Notes under the pieces: model-generated
What the model was told of the DNA's origin: nothing
The model's input: the letters and a program-made list of their open reading frames with translations, nothing else
Database searches by the model: none
Shown: positions 48,028 to 60,188 of the stretch, in pieces
Layout: every line of letters begins with the position of its first letter
Numbering within the stretch: the stretch's first letter is position 1
Source: Psilocybe azurescens
Taxonomy: Eukaryota > Basidiomycota > Agaricomycetes > Agaricales > Agrocybaceae
Assembly (NCBI GenBank): GCA_023853785.1
Contig: JAJIRX010000649.1
Coordinates: 186,001-250,000 of the forward strand
Reading direction: 5' to 3'
DNA: 64,000 nt
Translations under genes and position numbers: made by a program

Positions 48028-49605
48028 TTACGCTTGCCCATTATTCTTGAAATCTAGAAATGAGTTGTAAGCTAAAATCTGATACGAATATGTGTATAAA
48101 AGCTTGCCTCTTGTATCTTCGTCTTCAGTGCATGCACAACGATCCAGTCCTGGGCATTCATAGGCCCAACCTTGATGCTGATACCTAAAGAAGAGGTGTT
48201 GTCAAACGCCCGGGGAAACTCTCCAACAGCGTCAACCTCACCCTAGGTCGTCAAACTGGACCACTTGGTCTTTCCTTAATGACATCGCAAGCCCATATGA
48301 GTGGATAGGAGAATCTCCCCATCGCTCGTAGAAGAACCCTTGAATAATCTGAGTCAAGTAGTCGGAATCATACAGTAGGCCGATAGCATACCTCCGGCTT
48401 TCTCAAGATGCTCAAAGAATCTTGTATACACCTGGCTCTCCCACACGCTGCGATGTGATATTTCGAAGTTATTCTATCCCATTACGATATTCATTGAGAC
48501 AACGACGAGTTCCTGATGATGGAAGGCTACTCACATACATGCATGCCCCTGTCCAGTCGTCATTGCCTGCTGTGCCTGCCATGGCTTTACCAACACCCGC
48601 ATCGCCCTTCCATACGAAGTGCTGATTTGCATCCGCTGGTATCAGGTGACGATTTTTGTACATAAACTCCGACACATTCGAGGCCAAACTAGGTTGAACC
48701 CACGAAACGTCTTTGTTTACTTGCACAAACCCTGGGAACGCATTTAGAATAAGGCACCGGCACCCTAAAGACGAATTTGGATTACTGACCATACAAAGCT
48801 TTCTTTCTGATCAGAGTCTCGATAGGATCGTATGGCTGGAAGATGTTGTCAGTGTCTGCTGAAAAACTGCGTGTGGATTACAGACCACGTCGCAATGAAA
48901 TTGGATATCTGTATCAAGACGCCACAGCCATTCGTAGGGTGCGAGAGCTGGATTCTTCCAGAAGAAGCCTTATCATGTGTGTGAGATACGCAGTCGCCTT
49001 TATTAAAGGCTCCGTTTGGAGTGAAGTCCTCGGAGACCCACCTGAGTAGTATCGACACATTGCCCGATACCCAGTAGAGAACCTGCTCATAGTTCAGGCT
49101 CCTCTATATTGGACGTTAAAGCAGAACATACCCAATGGTTTCCAGTGAACTTTTGACTCTTTCCTGATCCATCCATGGAGGAATATCCCAAGACTCCTTT
49201 GTTGCGGTAGCTATTCATATATGCAGTGTTGTTGAGTCTCTATTCCAAAGAAATCGCAAAGAGAGAACTACCGAACGAAACCCGCCCATCCGTGATATGA
49301 TTGGCCTTTGCTTTGACTTCTTCAGTGATAAAATGGACTTCGTCTTCAGCAGTGAATAGGATAATGGGGTACTTTAGTCGACGGTTGAATCTATCCTCCA
49401 CATTTTGCAAAGCAACTAGTGCTTGTGTGATGCGATTGGGAGCTAATAGAATAAATATCGCCGCGGTCGGTCTGCGTGATTTCAACATCGGAAGATAGGA
49501 ATCGTAATCATGTCCCGAAATCTTCCAGAAGAAGGACAGCAAGAATAGGAGGAAAGCACCGCAGAGTAGAATACGGATGCGAAAAGCTGACAGAAAGGCA
49601 GCCAT
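48028..49605 (-). CDS. Alpha-1,2-mannosyltransferase, KRE2/MNT1 family (GT15)
   Basis: Ten exons (49605-49272, 49210-49132, 49082-49042, 48968-48886, 48835-48790, 48731-48535, 48473-48392, 48338-48242, 48184-48108, 48053-48028) join in phase to 353 residues. The N-terminus is a type II anchor (IRILLCGAFLLFLLSFFW), placing the enzyme in the Golgi. The catalytic domain has AAIFILLAPNRI, VEDRFNRRLKYPIILF, CRYYSGFFWKNPALAPYEW, LWRLDTDIQFHCDV, YGFVQVNKDVSWVQPSL, DDWTGACMY, NNFEI (expected nucleophile Glu), FFYERWGDSPIHSY and GWAYECPG. The family transfers mannose from GDP-mannose to protein-linked glycans. The last intron (48107-48054) starts GC (GAG/GCAAGC) rather than GT. It is the first of three minus-strand genes ending at 53961. 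Confident family call. Confidence 0.92.
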
Positions 49606-50054
49606 GGGTTATGGGTCGTGGTGGATACAAAGAACTGACAGTAACCACTTCAAGCAGAATTCATAGCTGCTTGGAAAGCGATTACTGACTGTCACAGAGC
49701 TGATAAACACGTCGAATGATAAACGAGGACATCAAGGGGAGTAATGAGGACCGGTGTATATTTGACGGCTTCGATGCGGGCTAAGAGAGGCCAAGCGTAA
49801 AACACTAAAATTAGATTGATTCATTTTCGGTATCATTTGGCATGACAAATAATTAGAACGCGTTTCCTTTTGGTCCAGGACAACGGTAGAACAGTGGAAG
49901 ACCAATTGACGGTCCTCGTGATGTATTTTAGATATGACAGATAAGTAAGATGATATTAAGCAAATCCGAAGTCCGTTTATTAACTACACGAAGCTAACAT
50001 ACATACTACATAGAACTCCTTGGCAGTCGGGGTCATGAAAAAATCCTTCCAGTC

Positions 50055-51225
50055 CTACGACTTCTCCCGGTTCATACCTTGTGACTCCAAATCTTTTGTT
50101 TTCTGTAGGGACGTAGCCTCGACGGGTTGCGGTTTCGGCTCTTGCGCCTTAACGTATGTGTAGAGTAACGTTCCGAATAGGATCGTAGTCGCTGATACCA
50201 TTCGCTGCCTGGGGATCAGAAGATTGATATCAGCCTTTAGATGTGTGTCAGACTTAAACCGACCTCGTCAGAACATCCCCGAAAATCTTTACCCCCAAAG
50301 CGATTTGTAGAACTGTCCGGGAGGCCTGTAGAAGCAGAACATTGCAGTCAGACACGCCCTTTTTAATTAAAGCATCGAAAGATACTTACACTTGAGAACA
50401 TGTGCGTAACGGGACTCGTAATTTTGACGCTCAGTATGCCTGCGATACTGATCAGGAAGCCAAATAGACCTGTGATCATGTTTCCCCATGCAAAAGTAGC
50501 CCAGTCCCAGTTTCTATCCTGGGTCATCTGGATGAAAGCCGAAACTTCACCATTGATCAAGGCAGTGAAGCTTAGAAGTACCGCGGTGCCTAAATTGGAC
50601 CAATAAGACAACTTTGTGGCGCTCCCATGAACGTGAGGAAGCGATGATTTGACAAGGACAGCATGCATTGCGATCGATAGAGATGATAGAAACCCGTAGA
50701 ATAAGGCCAGGGGTCCGGGAACAGCTTTGGCTGGGATATTTTCTTCGAAGGATGTTCCAATAAGGAATCCAAAGGTGACAACGGAGGCGCATCCGACTAC
50801 AGCAAGGGATGGCCTGGTAAAGCTGTGCATTGAGACGACGAGGATTGTGAGAGGCAGGACCAGACCGCGTGCGATGTTGTAGTACGCCGCCTCGACATCG
50901 CGCAAGCAGAGTGTGTTGAAGAGAAATCCAGAAGCATCGACCATCATTAGAGGGGCCAGTTTCCGCGCTGTAGGATAGTCTAACGTTGGAATTTGGACAT
51001 GGGATGTGAACAGCGAGGTAAGGCTCAAAAGGAGGACTGTAGCGATCGACTGAAAGGAGCACAGGAATGTTGGTAGATTGGGCGCCGTGTTCAACACGAT
51101 CTTGTTCACAAAGACCATCTAGGAGTCGTCAGTATCAGTTTATTTCACGATAAGGTTGGATGTACCACCAATGCAGCGACCATGTAGAATGCAATGACCG
51201 TTACAACCTGCACGGAGACTGCCAT
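50055..51225 (-). CDS. Nucleotide-sugar/triose-phosphate transporter family protein (SLC35C-like)
   Basis: Four exons (51225-51166, 51118-50390, 50325-50264, 50208-50055) give 334 residues. The product is a chain of about ten hydrophobic helices with the family features VMVFVNKIVLN at the first helix, FNTLCLRDVEAAYYNIARG, GLFGFLISIAGILSVKITSP-type segment (GLFGFLISIAGILSVK, then ITSPVTHMFSS) and a C-terminal helix followed by a polar tail (QEPKPQPVEATS). The order resembles GDP-fucose transporters (SLC35C1) more than other NSTs, but substrate cannot be decided by eye. Such carriers sit in the Golgi or ER and exchange nucleotide sugars for NMP. The position next to a GDP-mannose-using GT15 enzyme is suggestive. 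The exon 1 donor is one of two close choices (GTACAT preferred). Good confidence in the family. Confidence 0.85.
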
Positions 51226-51992
51226 ACTGATGAAGAGAGTATTACACTTGCAGAAAGAGCAAGCGTGAGACCGGGGACGAAGCTCTAAGGGGAGGGAGCG
51301 TGCACTTTATGTATATCCGCCTCCAATCAACTTGCGGATGGTCAATTTAAGATCATGGGATACTTCAAACATCTGTACAGACTCGTGTAGATCATGAAAT
51401 TTGTCTGAAAGCAGTAATACCCCGAATATCCACCATTGTCCAGTTACTGCATGTAACGTTCTAAATTTTGCCGTTCCTAGTCACTGAGTGACACATCGAA
51501 ACTGGTATATTTCTGTTTGACAGTCTGGCCCTCCAGCTTTGATAAATACCGTGTTACCGAGCAAGCGACGGAAAGAAAGCGATCCTTCGGAAAGTGTTAC
51601 CCACCCCACTTGGACGTTTGAAATTGACGTTCTGATCAGTAATTATTGATAAATCCAGAGCTATATAGACCCCCTTTCTCCTCGTACACGTGTTAATAAG
51701 TCCTTATAGCTAAGAGAAACCAATAATCGTCTTCATAGATCTCTACTATATCTAATGATTCTTAGATGTTTATTTAAGAAATAGCCTACGGATAATGAGA
51801 GAGCAGCGGCAGTCGGCTTGAGTCAACAATTCAGCAGAAATTGTATTCCGTCAGACCCTTCGCCATTGAGAATATATTGTTGATCAGTGTCCATTTGTAC
51901 AATTACTAAAGTCTACATACATAGGTATACAAGAATCAGATAAAAGAGTCAATAGTTCGAAATGTGTTCGCGTTGTTTTATACATGCTAAGG
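51226..51992. other. Spacer between transporter and adenylation-enzyme gene
   Basis: Contains the transporter promoter and the 3' flank of the adenylation-enzyme gene. No frame or repeat worth naming. Confidence 0.4.
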
Positions 51993-53961
51993 CTAAAGAC
52001 CCGAAGATGAACTAGTACTGTCCATGAGTAAAAACCACAGTACCCACAAAGTCACTCCTGCACCCAGCCATCTCCACCAAGCAGACTCCTTGATCCAGTA
52101 AAGCGATTTCTCATTCACATGAGTTGGATTGACTTCGGAAGACCACGACGAGTAGTGATGAAGTGTTGGCTTGACAGACTGTTGAACCTTTCCCTCTGCC
52201 AGAGAACGAAGAATTCGTTTATCGACTTTGCCGTTACTGGTCAACGGAAAGTCTTCGAGAGCGTAGTAGTGTTTTGGAACAGCGTATGATGGCTGAGTTC
52301 GCGCCACAGCTACCCTAAGATGGTCCAAGTCAACGGTCGCAGGTGTCACAAATCCCCAAAGCTCCGAATCGATAAGGAGGGTAACAGTGCTTTTGACAGT
52401 AGGAAGTGTCTACGGTAATGTCAGAGCTGAGCGTATTGCAAATGAACTATGCAATTGAACATACGCGCATCGCTGCAGAGACTCCATCAAGCTCAACACG
52501 GAAACCTTTAACTTTCACTTGGTCGTCTTGGCGTCCCATGTGGTCCAATTGCCCATCGCGCCTCCAGCGTCCGAGATCACCTGTGTTGAACATCATACCG
52601 GCACCTCCTCCGACAAATGGATCTATTCGCCAGCGCTCAGAGGTCTTTTCAGGCAAATTCAAATAACCTTTGGAAACGCCGACCCCGCCCACCCACATGC
52701 ATCCCACCTCTCCAATTGGAACAGGAGATGTGCTCGTGGGATCGCGCGAAAGAATGTATACATTCGTGTTGGGTATAGGAGTTCCTATAGACAGGGGGTA
52801 TCCAGGACAATGGCGTTGAACTGTGTTGCAAATCGAAATTTCGGTTGGACCGCAACAATTATTGAAGTTGGTGTGTTGTGCCCATTTATCAGCCAGGGCT
52901 GCAAGTTATACTCTGTAAGATCTTTCTTAGATAAATCACACGCGTGGCTGACCTTGGGGACATGGTTCGCCACCAACAATAACATGTCTGATAGTGGGAT
53001 AGTTCTCGGGTTCATGAGGAGAAAGCATGCTCGGCGTGGCAATAACGACGTGCACAGTCTTGAGAAGAGCTGCCCATTCCTTCGACGTGTTCCCTCGTAA
53101 GCACAAAGTACATCCGTTGTATAGCGAACCGAGAATTTCCCAAGCACCCATGTCGAAAGCGATGTTGAGAAGTTGTGCGACGCGCATTCCGGGCTCCATT
53201 CCAACGTTTCCAGGAGGTCCACTGATAACTAGGGTATACATGTTGGTGTGAATGAAGGATCAAAGAGGTTGAAAGGACATACCGTTCGTCACACCTCGAT
53301 GCCTCACGTCAACGCCTTTGGGTCTCCCTGTCCTACCGATTGAGCGAGAAGCGAATAAAGATTAGCATAAGATGTTACCTGTCGTTCCAGAGGTGTATAT
53401 TACATATGCCCCGTCGTCTGGAGAAGATAAATCTTCGACCTTGACCACTTCCTCTTGCGACATCCGATACGGTCGGAAGATCGACTCGAGAACAATCAAA
53501 GGTGTGCCGTAGATGCGATGAGCGTAGTCCGCCATTACGAGCACAATAGTCGGTTGCGCGTCCTCCAGCACGAAACGTAAAGTTTCATCCGTGATGGTTT
53601 GAGCATCGAGAGGGACATACTGTGCCCCGCTTTTCAAGACACCGACGATGCCAATCACGAGCTCCAGAGACCTTCGTGCCAAAATACACACCCGCTTGCC
53701 CGGAGTGACCCCATGTGAACGCAAGGCGTGTGCTAACCGATTGGAATGCGCTTCCAGCTCCCGAAATGTGAGAGTTTCATTGCAGGAAAGGTGTTCGACA
53801 GCAATGGCGTCCGGTTGTTGGAGAGCGTGCTTCTCCACTGCATGATGAATTATGGGAATATCAGTTGAGCGAGGACGACCAACGCCATATGCGTAAAAGA
53901 GAGATTGGTCAACGGACGACAATCGCGACAAGGGGGGAATGGGCGGCATCAAGCAAGGCAT
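51993..53961 (-). CDS. Stand-alone adenylation-domain enzyme with C-terminal membrane anchor
   Basis: Five exons (53961-53379, 53327-53283, 53228-52953, 52898-52465, 52409-51993) join in phase to 584 residues. NRPS-type A-domain cores appear in order: TFRELEAHSNRLAHAL, LKSGAQYVPLD (A2), AYVIYTSGTTGRPKGV (A3), FDMGAWEI (A4-like), NNCCGPTE (A5, with Cys where Tyr is usual), GEVGCMWVGG, FNTGDLGRW (A7), GRQDDQVKVKGFRVEL (A8) and TSNGKVDKRIL (A10, catalytic Lys). It would activate a carboxylic or amino acid with ATP. No carrier, reductase or thioesterase domain follows; instead a 70-residue tail ends in a membrane helix (WLGAGVTLWVLWFLLM). A possible extra 5' exon begins at 54069. Divergent from the acyltransferase gene. 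Confidence 0.88.
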
Positions 53962-55042
53962 CTGAGCCGGAAATCATATTTATATAGCCAAGATGATATT
54001 CGAAAGCATTACTGATAGGGAGAGAACTTCTGTAAGGCACAAGATCGTGAATCGACAATAATAGGTCATCCGGAAGGCAAGAAGAATCGAGAGAATTGCC
54101 ACTATATTGGCGATGATAAGTTCCGAATTAGGGGACTATCACCGTGTCGGATAATGGATTGGTGTTGGATCTTGTTGGATTTGAAACCTCATGAGCGAAT
54201 ACGACTGCCGGATATTGTATAGATCTAGAGGACATATGATGAGGAATAGGGTGCTTGTAAATAGTCATGCTATGGTGACAGCATGGGATGGACTGATGAA
54301 TTATGACATATAATTGATCCGATTCGGCACAAAGCGGAGATTTAAAATTAAACAAGACCCATTTTGCCTACTGACACTTCGTCTGCATACAAGGACTTCT
54401 TCGCGTTCTGATTTGTAGTCATAATGGCGGTACGTACAGGCCAATTATACAAGGGAAACATCTCTTTAATTTAGCAAGAGCACCTGAGGCGCCTCACGTT
54501 GTAGTTTTTTTCTTTTAGTTTTGGACTCAGTTCATAGGACAGCTTAACCTGTCATTCTTAAGCTTTATCTTGCTTTCAAGTGTGTAAAGTGCTTAACTAC
54601 TTATGTAGAAGCCAATGTCAAAGTGTGGAGCTTCACGGAAAATCTATCTGCACTGACACGAGCAACGGTCGAAAAACGGCTGAGAAAGTTACATAGGTTA
54701 GGCTTAAATTGAAGTTATTACTTAGAACTTAGAAGCTGCCGTTGATCCGTACTGATATCAGTGTCAAAATAAACGCACTCTCGCCGCCGGAATGAAAGTC
54801 TTGACGGCTGGCGGATGGACGGAACGGTAACGCATATTGCGCGAATGATATCGATTAATCATTTTCTAGTCAGCCCTTATTCTGATCACGATAGATGTTT
54901 CCTTGTGAACAATTTGTTACCAATGTACTTAAATCGGCCTCGAAGCAATCGGAGCTCTTAAGATCAAAACCCCATCCAGGTCTGCTCAGTATACTGCGTC
55001 GCAACCAACAAGATTTTCGCTTTCGAACAGTCGATTGCTACT
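53962..55042. promoter_or_regulatory. Divergent promoter region between adenylation and acyltransferase genes
   Basis: About 1.1 kb separates two genes transcribed away from each other. It should hold both promoters. A short frame at 54128-54355 has no motif. A TATA-like TATATAAATATG lies close to the adenylation-gene start on its strand. Shared control is inferred from the geometry only. Confidence 0.4.
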
Positions 55043-56879
55043 ATGGCACTGTCATCCCCTAATCTCTCTGTTCGATGGGCTGCAATAGGCGCAGGTTATG
55101 AACGTCTATTTGGGGATAGTGAGGCCGCCTTCTATCCAGCCTCGAAATCAGGATTAGGAGACATGTGGGTACTCTGAGCACTAAAATTACACCTAGAGTC
55201 AATAACCTAACACAACTTCAGGTTTCTTCACCTCGCATTCCGTGCTCCAACGGACGCTTTACTCATTGAGCGTGTCACTGCAGCATGGGCAATAATTCGC
55301 AGAAGGCACCCACTCCTCATGTGCAAAGTCATCTACGACGACGCTGTTGGGATTCCTTGCTTCTCGTAAGCTATTTGTTACGAGTCGGAGACAAATGATT
55401 AAATGCGGTCTAGGTTCATACCCCCAACTTCTGCGACTGATTCGGTGAGAGACGCAGAGACCACACTGTCGTTCAACAACAAAAGTAAAGATGGTATGTA
55501 CTTCCCCCTAAAATCCAAAGCTGTGATTTCTCATCCTAGTGTAACGAAGAGCTCATCCACGAGTACATGAATGGTCCTCGTGCACTTTCGGATGATGACT
55601 TATCACATCTCGTCATTTCTACCTCCCATTTGTTGCCCACGACTACCAACCCCCCCTGGATATGGAGACTATAATCTATTCATGTGTGCGCCACACTTCC
55701 TCGGTGACGGGACATCTCTCCATTTGGCCACTCACGATCTCCTTGAATTACTGGCGTCATCATTCACCGAGTCTCAGTTGAAAGAAGAGCTAAATCAAGA
55801 TGTTGAATGGGTAACTTGTTTCGAAATCATCTTATGACATTTATCTGATATGTTGAAAGTTGGAGGTCCTGCCACCGGCATTCGAAGCCCGGATAGATGT
55901 TCCTACGGCCGCATTTGCTAAGGTCGTCTCCAAAGTGGATTTTATCAGGACGCTGAGCAAGGAAATCGTGCGTGACATGCCTTTAATTCTCCTTTAATAG
56001 TGATATGCAGTTCTGTCAGCTAATTGTGGCTACTGTTATGAATTAAGGGTGGTCATACCTTACCCAGGAAGCAACACGGACCGCAGAAAACGGTCGTCCA
56101 CGAGACAGCCTTTTCTGAGGAGGAGACAGCACAAATCTTGCGTAAGTGCAAGATTAACAATGTCACTGTTAATCATGCCATCGTCGCCCTATGCAACGTT
56201 GCTTGGGCAAGGAATATCAGTAATAGAAAGCTTATGGAAAATCCACTGTAAGAGTCGTTTATTTTGATCATGGCAAATCTCCGATACCAATCACATCTAT
56301 CCATCTAGAATGATGTACACGGCTGTGAGCTTACGCCCTTACCTTGCCACGCTACACACAACGAGCACCTATTGGTTCGTGGCCTTGACGTACTTTAACT
56401 TAGTCCTGCCCGCATTTCTCCCGGAGACACAGAACGTATTCTGGCACCGGGCGCGCACAGTAAAGTCTCAAATACGTAATATGGTGCAGTCATCGTTCTT
56501 GAAGTCCAGGGCGCTGGAAATGGGGAAAATTCGGGTGGCGCGCTCGCGAGGACAAACTGTCCAATTGCCGGATTTATCTCAAGTTATGGCACCTACGCCA
56601 ATATCTCCGCTTCCTCCGGCACCAAGTGCAGCTCTTCTCGGCCTCTCTCTTATTGGAAATCTCGACGCTACTTATATCCGAGCCTCATATCCCTCATTCC
56701 ATCTCCAGTCCGTGACTACCGCAAGCAGGCAGAAGGCAGGTGGATTGCTCCTTTTGGAGCATACATTTGCGAACAAATTATGGCTGCACCTCTGCTGGGA
56801 TGAAAATGGTTTCGAGGAAGGAAAGATTGAGTCATTCTGGAGCTCTATGCAAGATGCCGTTCGAGAGTTCTTGATGTAA
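55043..56879 (+). CDS. Condensation-domain-like acyltransferase (HxxxDG), one-base insertion in exon 4
   Basis: Seven exons (55043-55164, 55222-55365, 55414-55493, 55550-55810, 55860-55967, 56048-56247, 56309-56879) give about 494 residues. Near residue 165 lies MCAPHFLGDGTSLH, the HxxxDG active site of the NRPS condensation/alcohol-acyltransferase superfamily. The N-terminal IIRRRHPLLMCKV region, VTVNHAIVALCNVAWAR and a C-terminal LLLEHTFANKLWLHLCWDENGF also fit. These enzymes move an acyl group from a thioester (CoA or carrier) to an alcohol or amine. A run of seven Cs at 55650-55656 appears to hold one C too many: removing it restores the frame and gives the exact phase needed at the exon 4 donor. 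This could be a fresh mutation or a homopolymer sequencing error. Tri3-like acetyltransferases are an alternative label. Confidence 0.78.
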
Positions 56880-57894
56880 TCGGGACAAGCCCATGGGCAA
56901 GTGCGGTGAGGAGGATGCTATTAGTTGAATGGAGACATATTGTACTGTCAAATGAAGTAGTATCGAGATTTAATGCGACAGATGTAGATTCTACCCGGTT
57001 AGTTATCTTTGATAGATCACCTGCCTTTCAGACCACCCTGCTTGTAAGATATGTCACTTCTTCTCATTTCTCAGAACCAGTTTGTGTCACTCTCAATTTG
57101 TTGCGAAGAGCCCGCATGGTCCAGATGCTCTGTTATATAGACACGAGGGGTTCGGCAAGGCAATTTCATGTTCCTTGAATTGAACTTATCAAGTCAAATT
57201 TATGGGGAACTGTCCTGAATACCTCGAACGTCCATGTACTACCTCAGACGTTAGTAAATGAAGAGACACGACTCTGAGGCTTATCTCATGACATCTTCCC
57301 TACAGACTCTGAGAAAGAGAAGTCCTCTTACTACCTGGAGTTTTAATAGCGGATTCTTTCAATGTCGACTGTCGTAAGATATATGGATTGCGTTGATCAG
57401 AGAAGAAGTTAGGCAGATGTATTGTGTATTTGTCGTACAAAGGATCGACGATAAAAAAGGTATACAAAGCACAGAAAGCAACCAGATAGCGCCTGCATGA
57501 CCGCAGACACCGTCCGTCCAGACACATCGGCGAGCCCGCCAAATCTTTGAAATCTATCGAAAGTACGGATATCGCAAATGATGGTGGTAGAATTATTCCA
57601 TGGAAAATGTCAGGGATGTTTCCAACTAGACGGGGCCTCACCCAGCCTCACCCTGATTGATGTATGAGGAGTGATATTTCGAAGACCAAGCCTAGAGGCA
57701 ACCATAACATGTGAACAGGTCGGGTTAACGCGGTGTCAGACACGTCTTGTCGCCTGCCCCGAAGTGAATTGATGGTGCCTTGCATGGAGTATTATGAATA
57801 AAAATAGGGTTGAGATGAAGGATACAGCCATGTCGCCAGTACCATCGGATGCGTCCTGCAGAAACACCTTTCTAATTCGTCTGGAGATGTAATG
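56880..57894. other. Downstream region, uncertain short frames
   Basis: Frames at 56906-57178 (+), 57300-57641 (-) and 57736-57954 (-) have no recognised motifs. The last two could be parts of one minus-strand gene: hydrophobic stretches (YLVAFCALYTFFIV, MAVSFISTLFLFIIL) suggest a membrane protein, but I could not build a model. Confidence 0.3.
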
Positions 57895-58386
57895 GGTGAT
57901 GTCATTGGTAGTAGTGAAAAGGTAGTGAAAATGTGATTCTTTCGGCTTGATCATGGTGTGTAGGTGTAGCCAGAGTAGATACTAGAGATACTGGCCTTTC
58001 GGTTTGAGAGTTTCAAAAATATCATCGACAATCGCACGTCAAAAGTTGAGAAAAGTTCGGTTGAAATAATCACGTGAGGTACCCCGCTGCCGAGATGCCT
58101 TGTTTTCTCGCCGAGTAAAACCAAACGCTCTCTTGCCACAAACACATAGCTCTTCGCGTCTGAGTTCGGCCCTAACAGGTGTGTTTTTATGGAAATGATT
58201 CATAAACTACTCATCTTGGGTCTATGATACCCAGATATAGAAGAAATCGTGCTGCCTTCCTTCGAGAGCTGGTCGGCATCACAGCTCTCGGTGATAACAG
58301 TCTAACGAGCCCGTTTACCGGAGACACGTTCGCTGATTTTGGCAGCGAGGATGGTTACATAGTACTCAGTTTCAACGTTCCTTGCA

Positions 58387-60188
58387 TCAAAATTTTAGCA
58401 ATTTACTTTTTGGGGTTGTGCAAGGGTAAAAGCGAACAAAAAGTGAGTACTATCACTAACCCCGTTTTTGGAAGGGGCCCAGTGTTTGTAAATCAACACT
58501 TTTCGTTTATAAACTTCACAACCACACCTCCGTTGAATTTGATTATTAGCACTCTCATAGAGACAGATTATATGCATGCTATTCTGAAAATTTTTAATAC
58601 TTTTATGTTTAATATGAGGGCCAAAAAATCGTGATGAATGTGCCAAAAGTACAAAATCCGGCTCTGACATCGCAAAATGGCTCCTATTTCACCAGTTTTT
58701 TCATTGCGCATAATAAATTATTTAGTATCTGGCTTACAATTTTCCGAAGCCAAAAAGTGTGAGCAAGGATGTAGAGGTGTGACAAGCCACTGGAATGGTC
58801 AACAAAAGTTTAAACTCCGACAGGCGTATACATTAGGCTTCTCTCGGAGTTTAAATTTGTTCATTACGAGTTATGGTCTCGACTAAAAAGTGGAAAAATC
58901 ATTTTACAAAACCATAGTGATTTCTGTCATTTACAGTTGCGGACAAGCGAAGGCATCAAATTTATTCTGCGAATTATGTAGGTGGCCACACTTACTTAGA
59001 ACTTCTAAAAAGTGTTATTATATGAAGGAATTGACCTAATGAATCGATTTCTACAAGCCGAAATTTTTAAATTCGCAGTTCTATAGGGAAAAATGGCCAA
59101 AAATATTGGCCAATGTCAAAAAATTCGCTAAAATCTCAGAAAATCCATTTTTAGATAGCTTTCAATAAACAGAGTTTGATCACAAAAATTGTAACTTTCT
59201 ATTGAGCCATTCTCTCACAAAAAATCATTAAATGCCTCCTAAAATAGGCTGACCTCCCAAGAAAAAGAGGAATATACCTTCAATGCTCAAAGCATTCATC
59301 CAGAGTTGCGGTCATGAACACATCTTCCTCCCAAATTTTCACTGAACTAAACCATATTGAGATGGTAAGATTTTTAATTTGAGACAAGTCATATTTTACC
59401 CTATGTCATTACAGTACTAGGGATGGTGCAAATATTGCTATCGTAAGGTCAAGAAGAAAACTTTTCAGGATGCCAAGGACACTGTGAAGCAATACCTCAA
59501 AGCATTCCCTGCCGAGGTTATGCGTCGGTTCATCAATCGATCATGGTGCTTCATGAGTGCGTACCATTGGGGATTAACAGGACATGTCGCAGCATGGGCT
59601 GTGAAGAAGCAGAGGCAGCATTGACCAGTATCTCAAAGTGCAATGATGTTGATTGAGGCTGTTCTCAACCCACCTTGACAAGACTGCCACCCCTAGATAT
59701 ACAAATCCACTGCCCTTGATGGCTCAAGCATTAGTAGATAAAGTAGCATAGAGTGGTGATCTCATTCACCTGTGCGCCTTTAGAACTTCATTTGCTTGTT
59801 GCATGATAATAAACTGATCAAAAAAACAAAAACAAAAAAGATTGCCACCCAGGTCCACCGGAATCGGGCTTCTGACATGCCAAAAGTTGCAAAAATTTGG
59901 TCAAAAAATTTGGCCAACCCAAAACCTCGTGGAAATTTTACAAAAGACTGTTTTTAGGCTCTATTTGACCGTCCAAATTCGAATCCATCGTTAGTTTTGT
60001 GCAGAAAATTCGCGTTACTGAGATATCAAATTTGATGTGTTTGCTTGTCCGCAACTGTATAATACACCTTATATAAATAAATTACTTTTGGACCTTTCCA
60101 CTTGTTGACTTACTGGTTGATTATAATAAGCTCAAGACTGTCAAGAAGTGAACAGTTAAAATGCTAACTTGCTAATGTGCTAAAATCA
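58387..60188. mobile_element. 1.8-kb insertion in the left copy, containing a mariner remnant
   Basis: In the right copy the words ATTCCTTGC and GGAACCATGGAAC are adjacent (63155-63175); in the left copy TTCCTTGCAT and CATGGAACC are separated by about 1.8 kb. Left border CAAAATTTTAGC and right border GCTAAAAT share an inverted TTTTAGC. The 12-bp stem TTTAAACTCCGA (58810-58821 with 58845-58856) and the nested element 58934-60057 lie inside. The insertion has at least two components; exact ends are unsure. Confidence 0.6.
58934..60057 (+). mobile_element. Decayed Tc1/mariner-superfamily element with CAGTTGCGGACAAGC ends
   Basis: Inverted ends begin CAGTTGCGGACAAGC and continue with CATCAAATTT in both; TA flanks both sides (58932-58933, 60058-60059). 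The 1124-bp interior keeps part of a transposase-like frame near 59450-59620 (FQDAKDTVKQYLKAFPAEV, RFINRSWCFMSAYHWGLTG, AAWAVKKQRQH) that I associate with basidiomycete pogo/Fot-type transposases. Stops and frame changes show it is dead. Confidence 0.75.

Noticed and set aside
50547..51062. Second minus-strand frame of 171 codons
   Set aside because: Alternative frame of the nucleotide-sugar transporter exon 2.
52519..53100. Plus-strand frame of 193 codons
   Set aside because: Antisense to the adenylation-domain gene, whose motifs are unambiguous.
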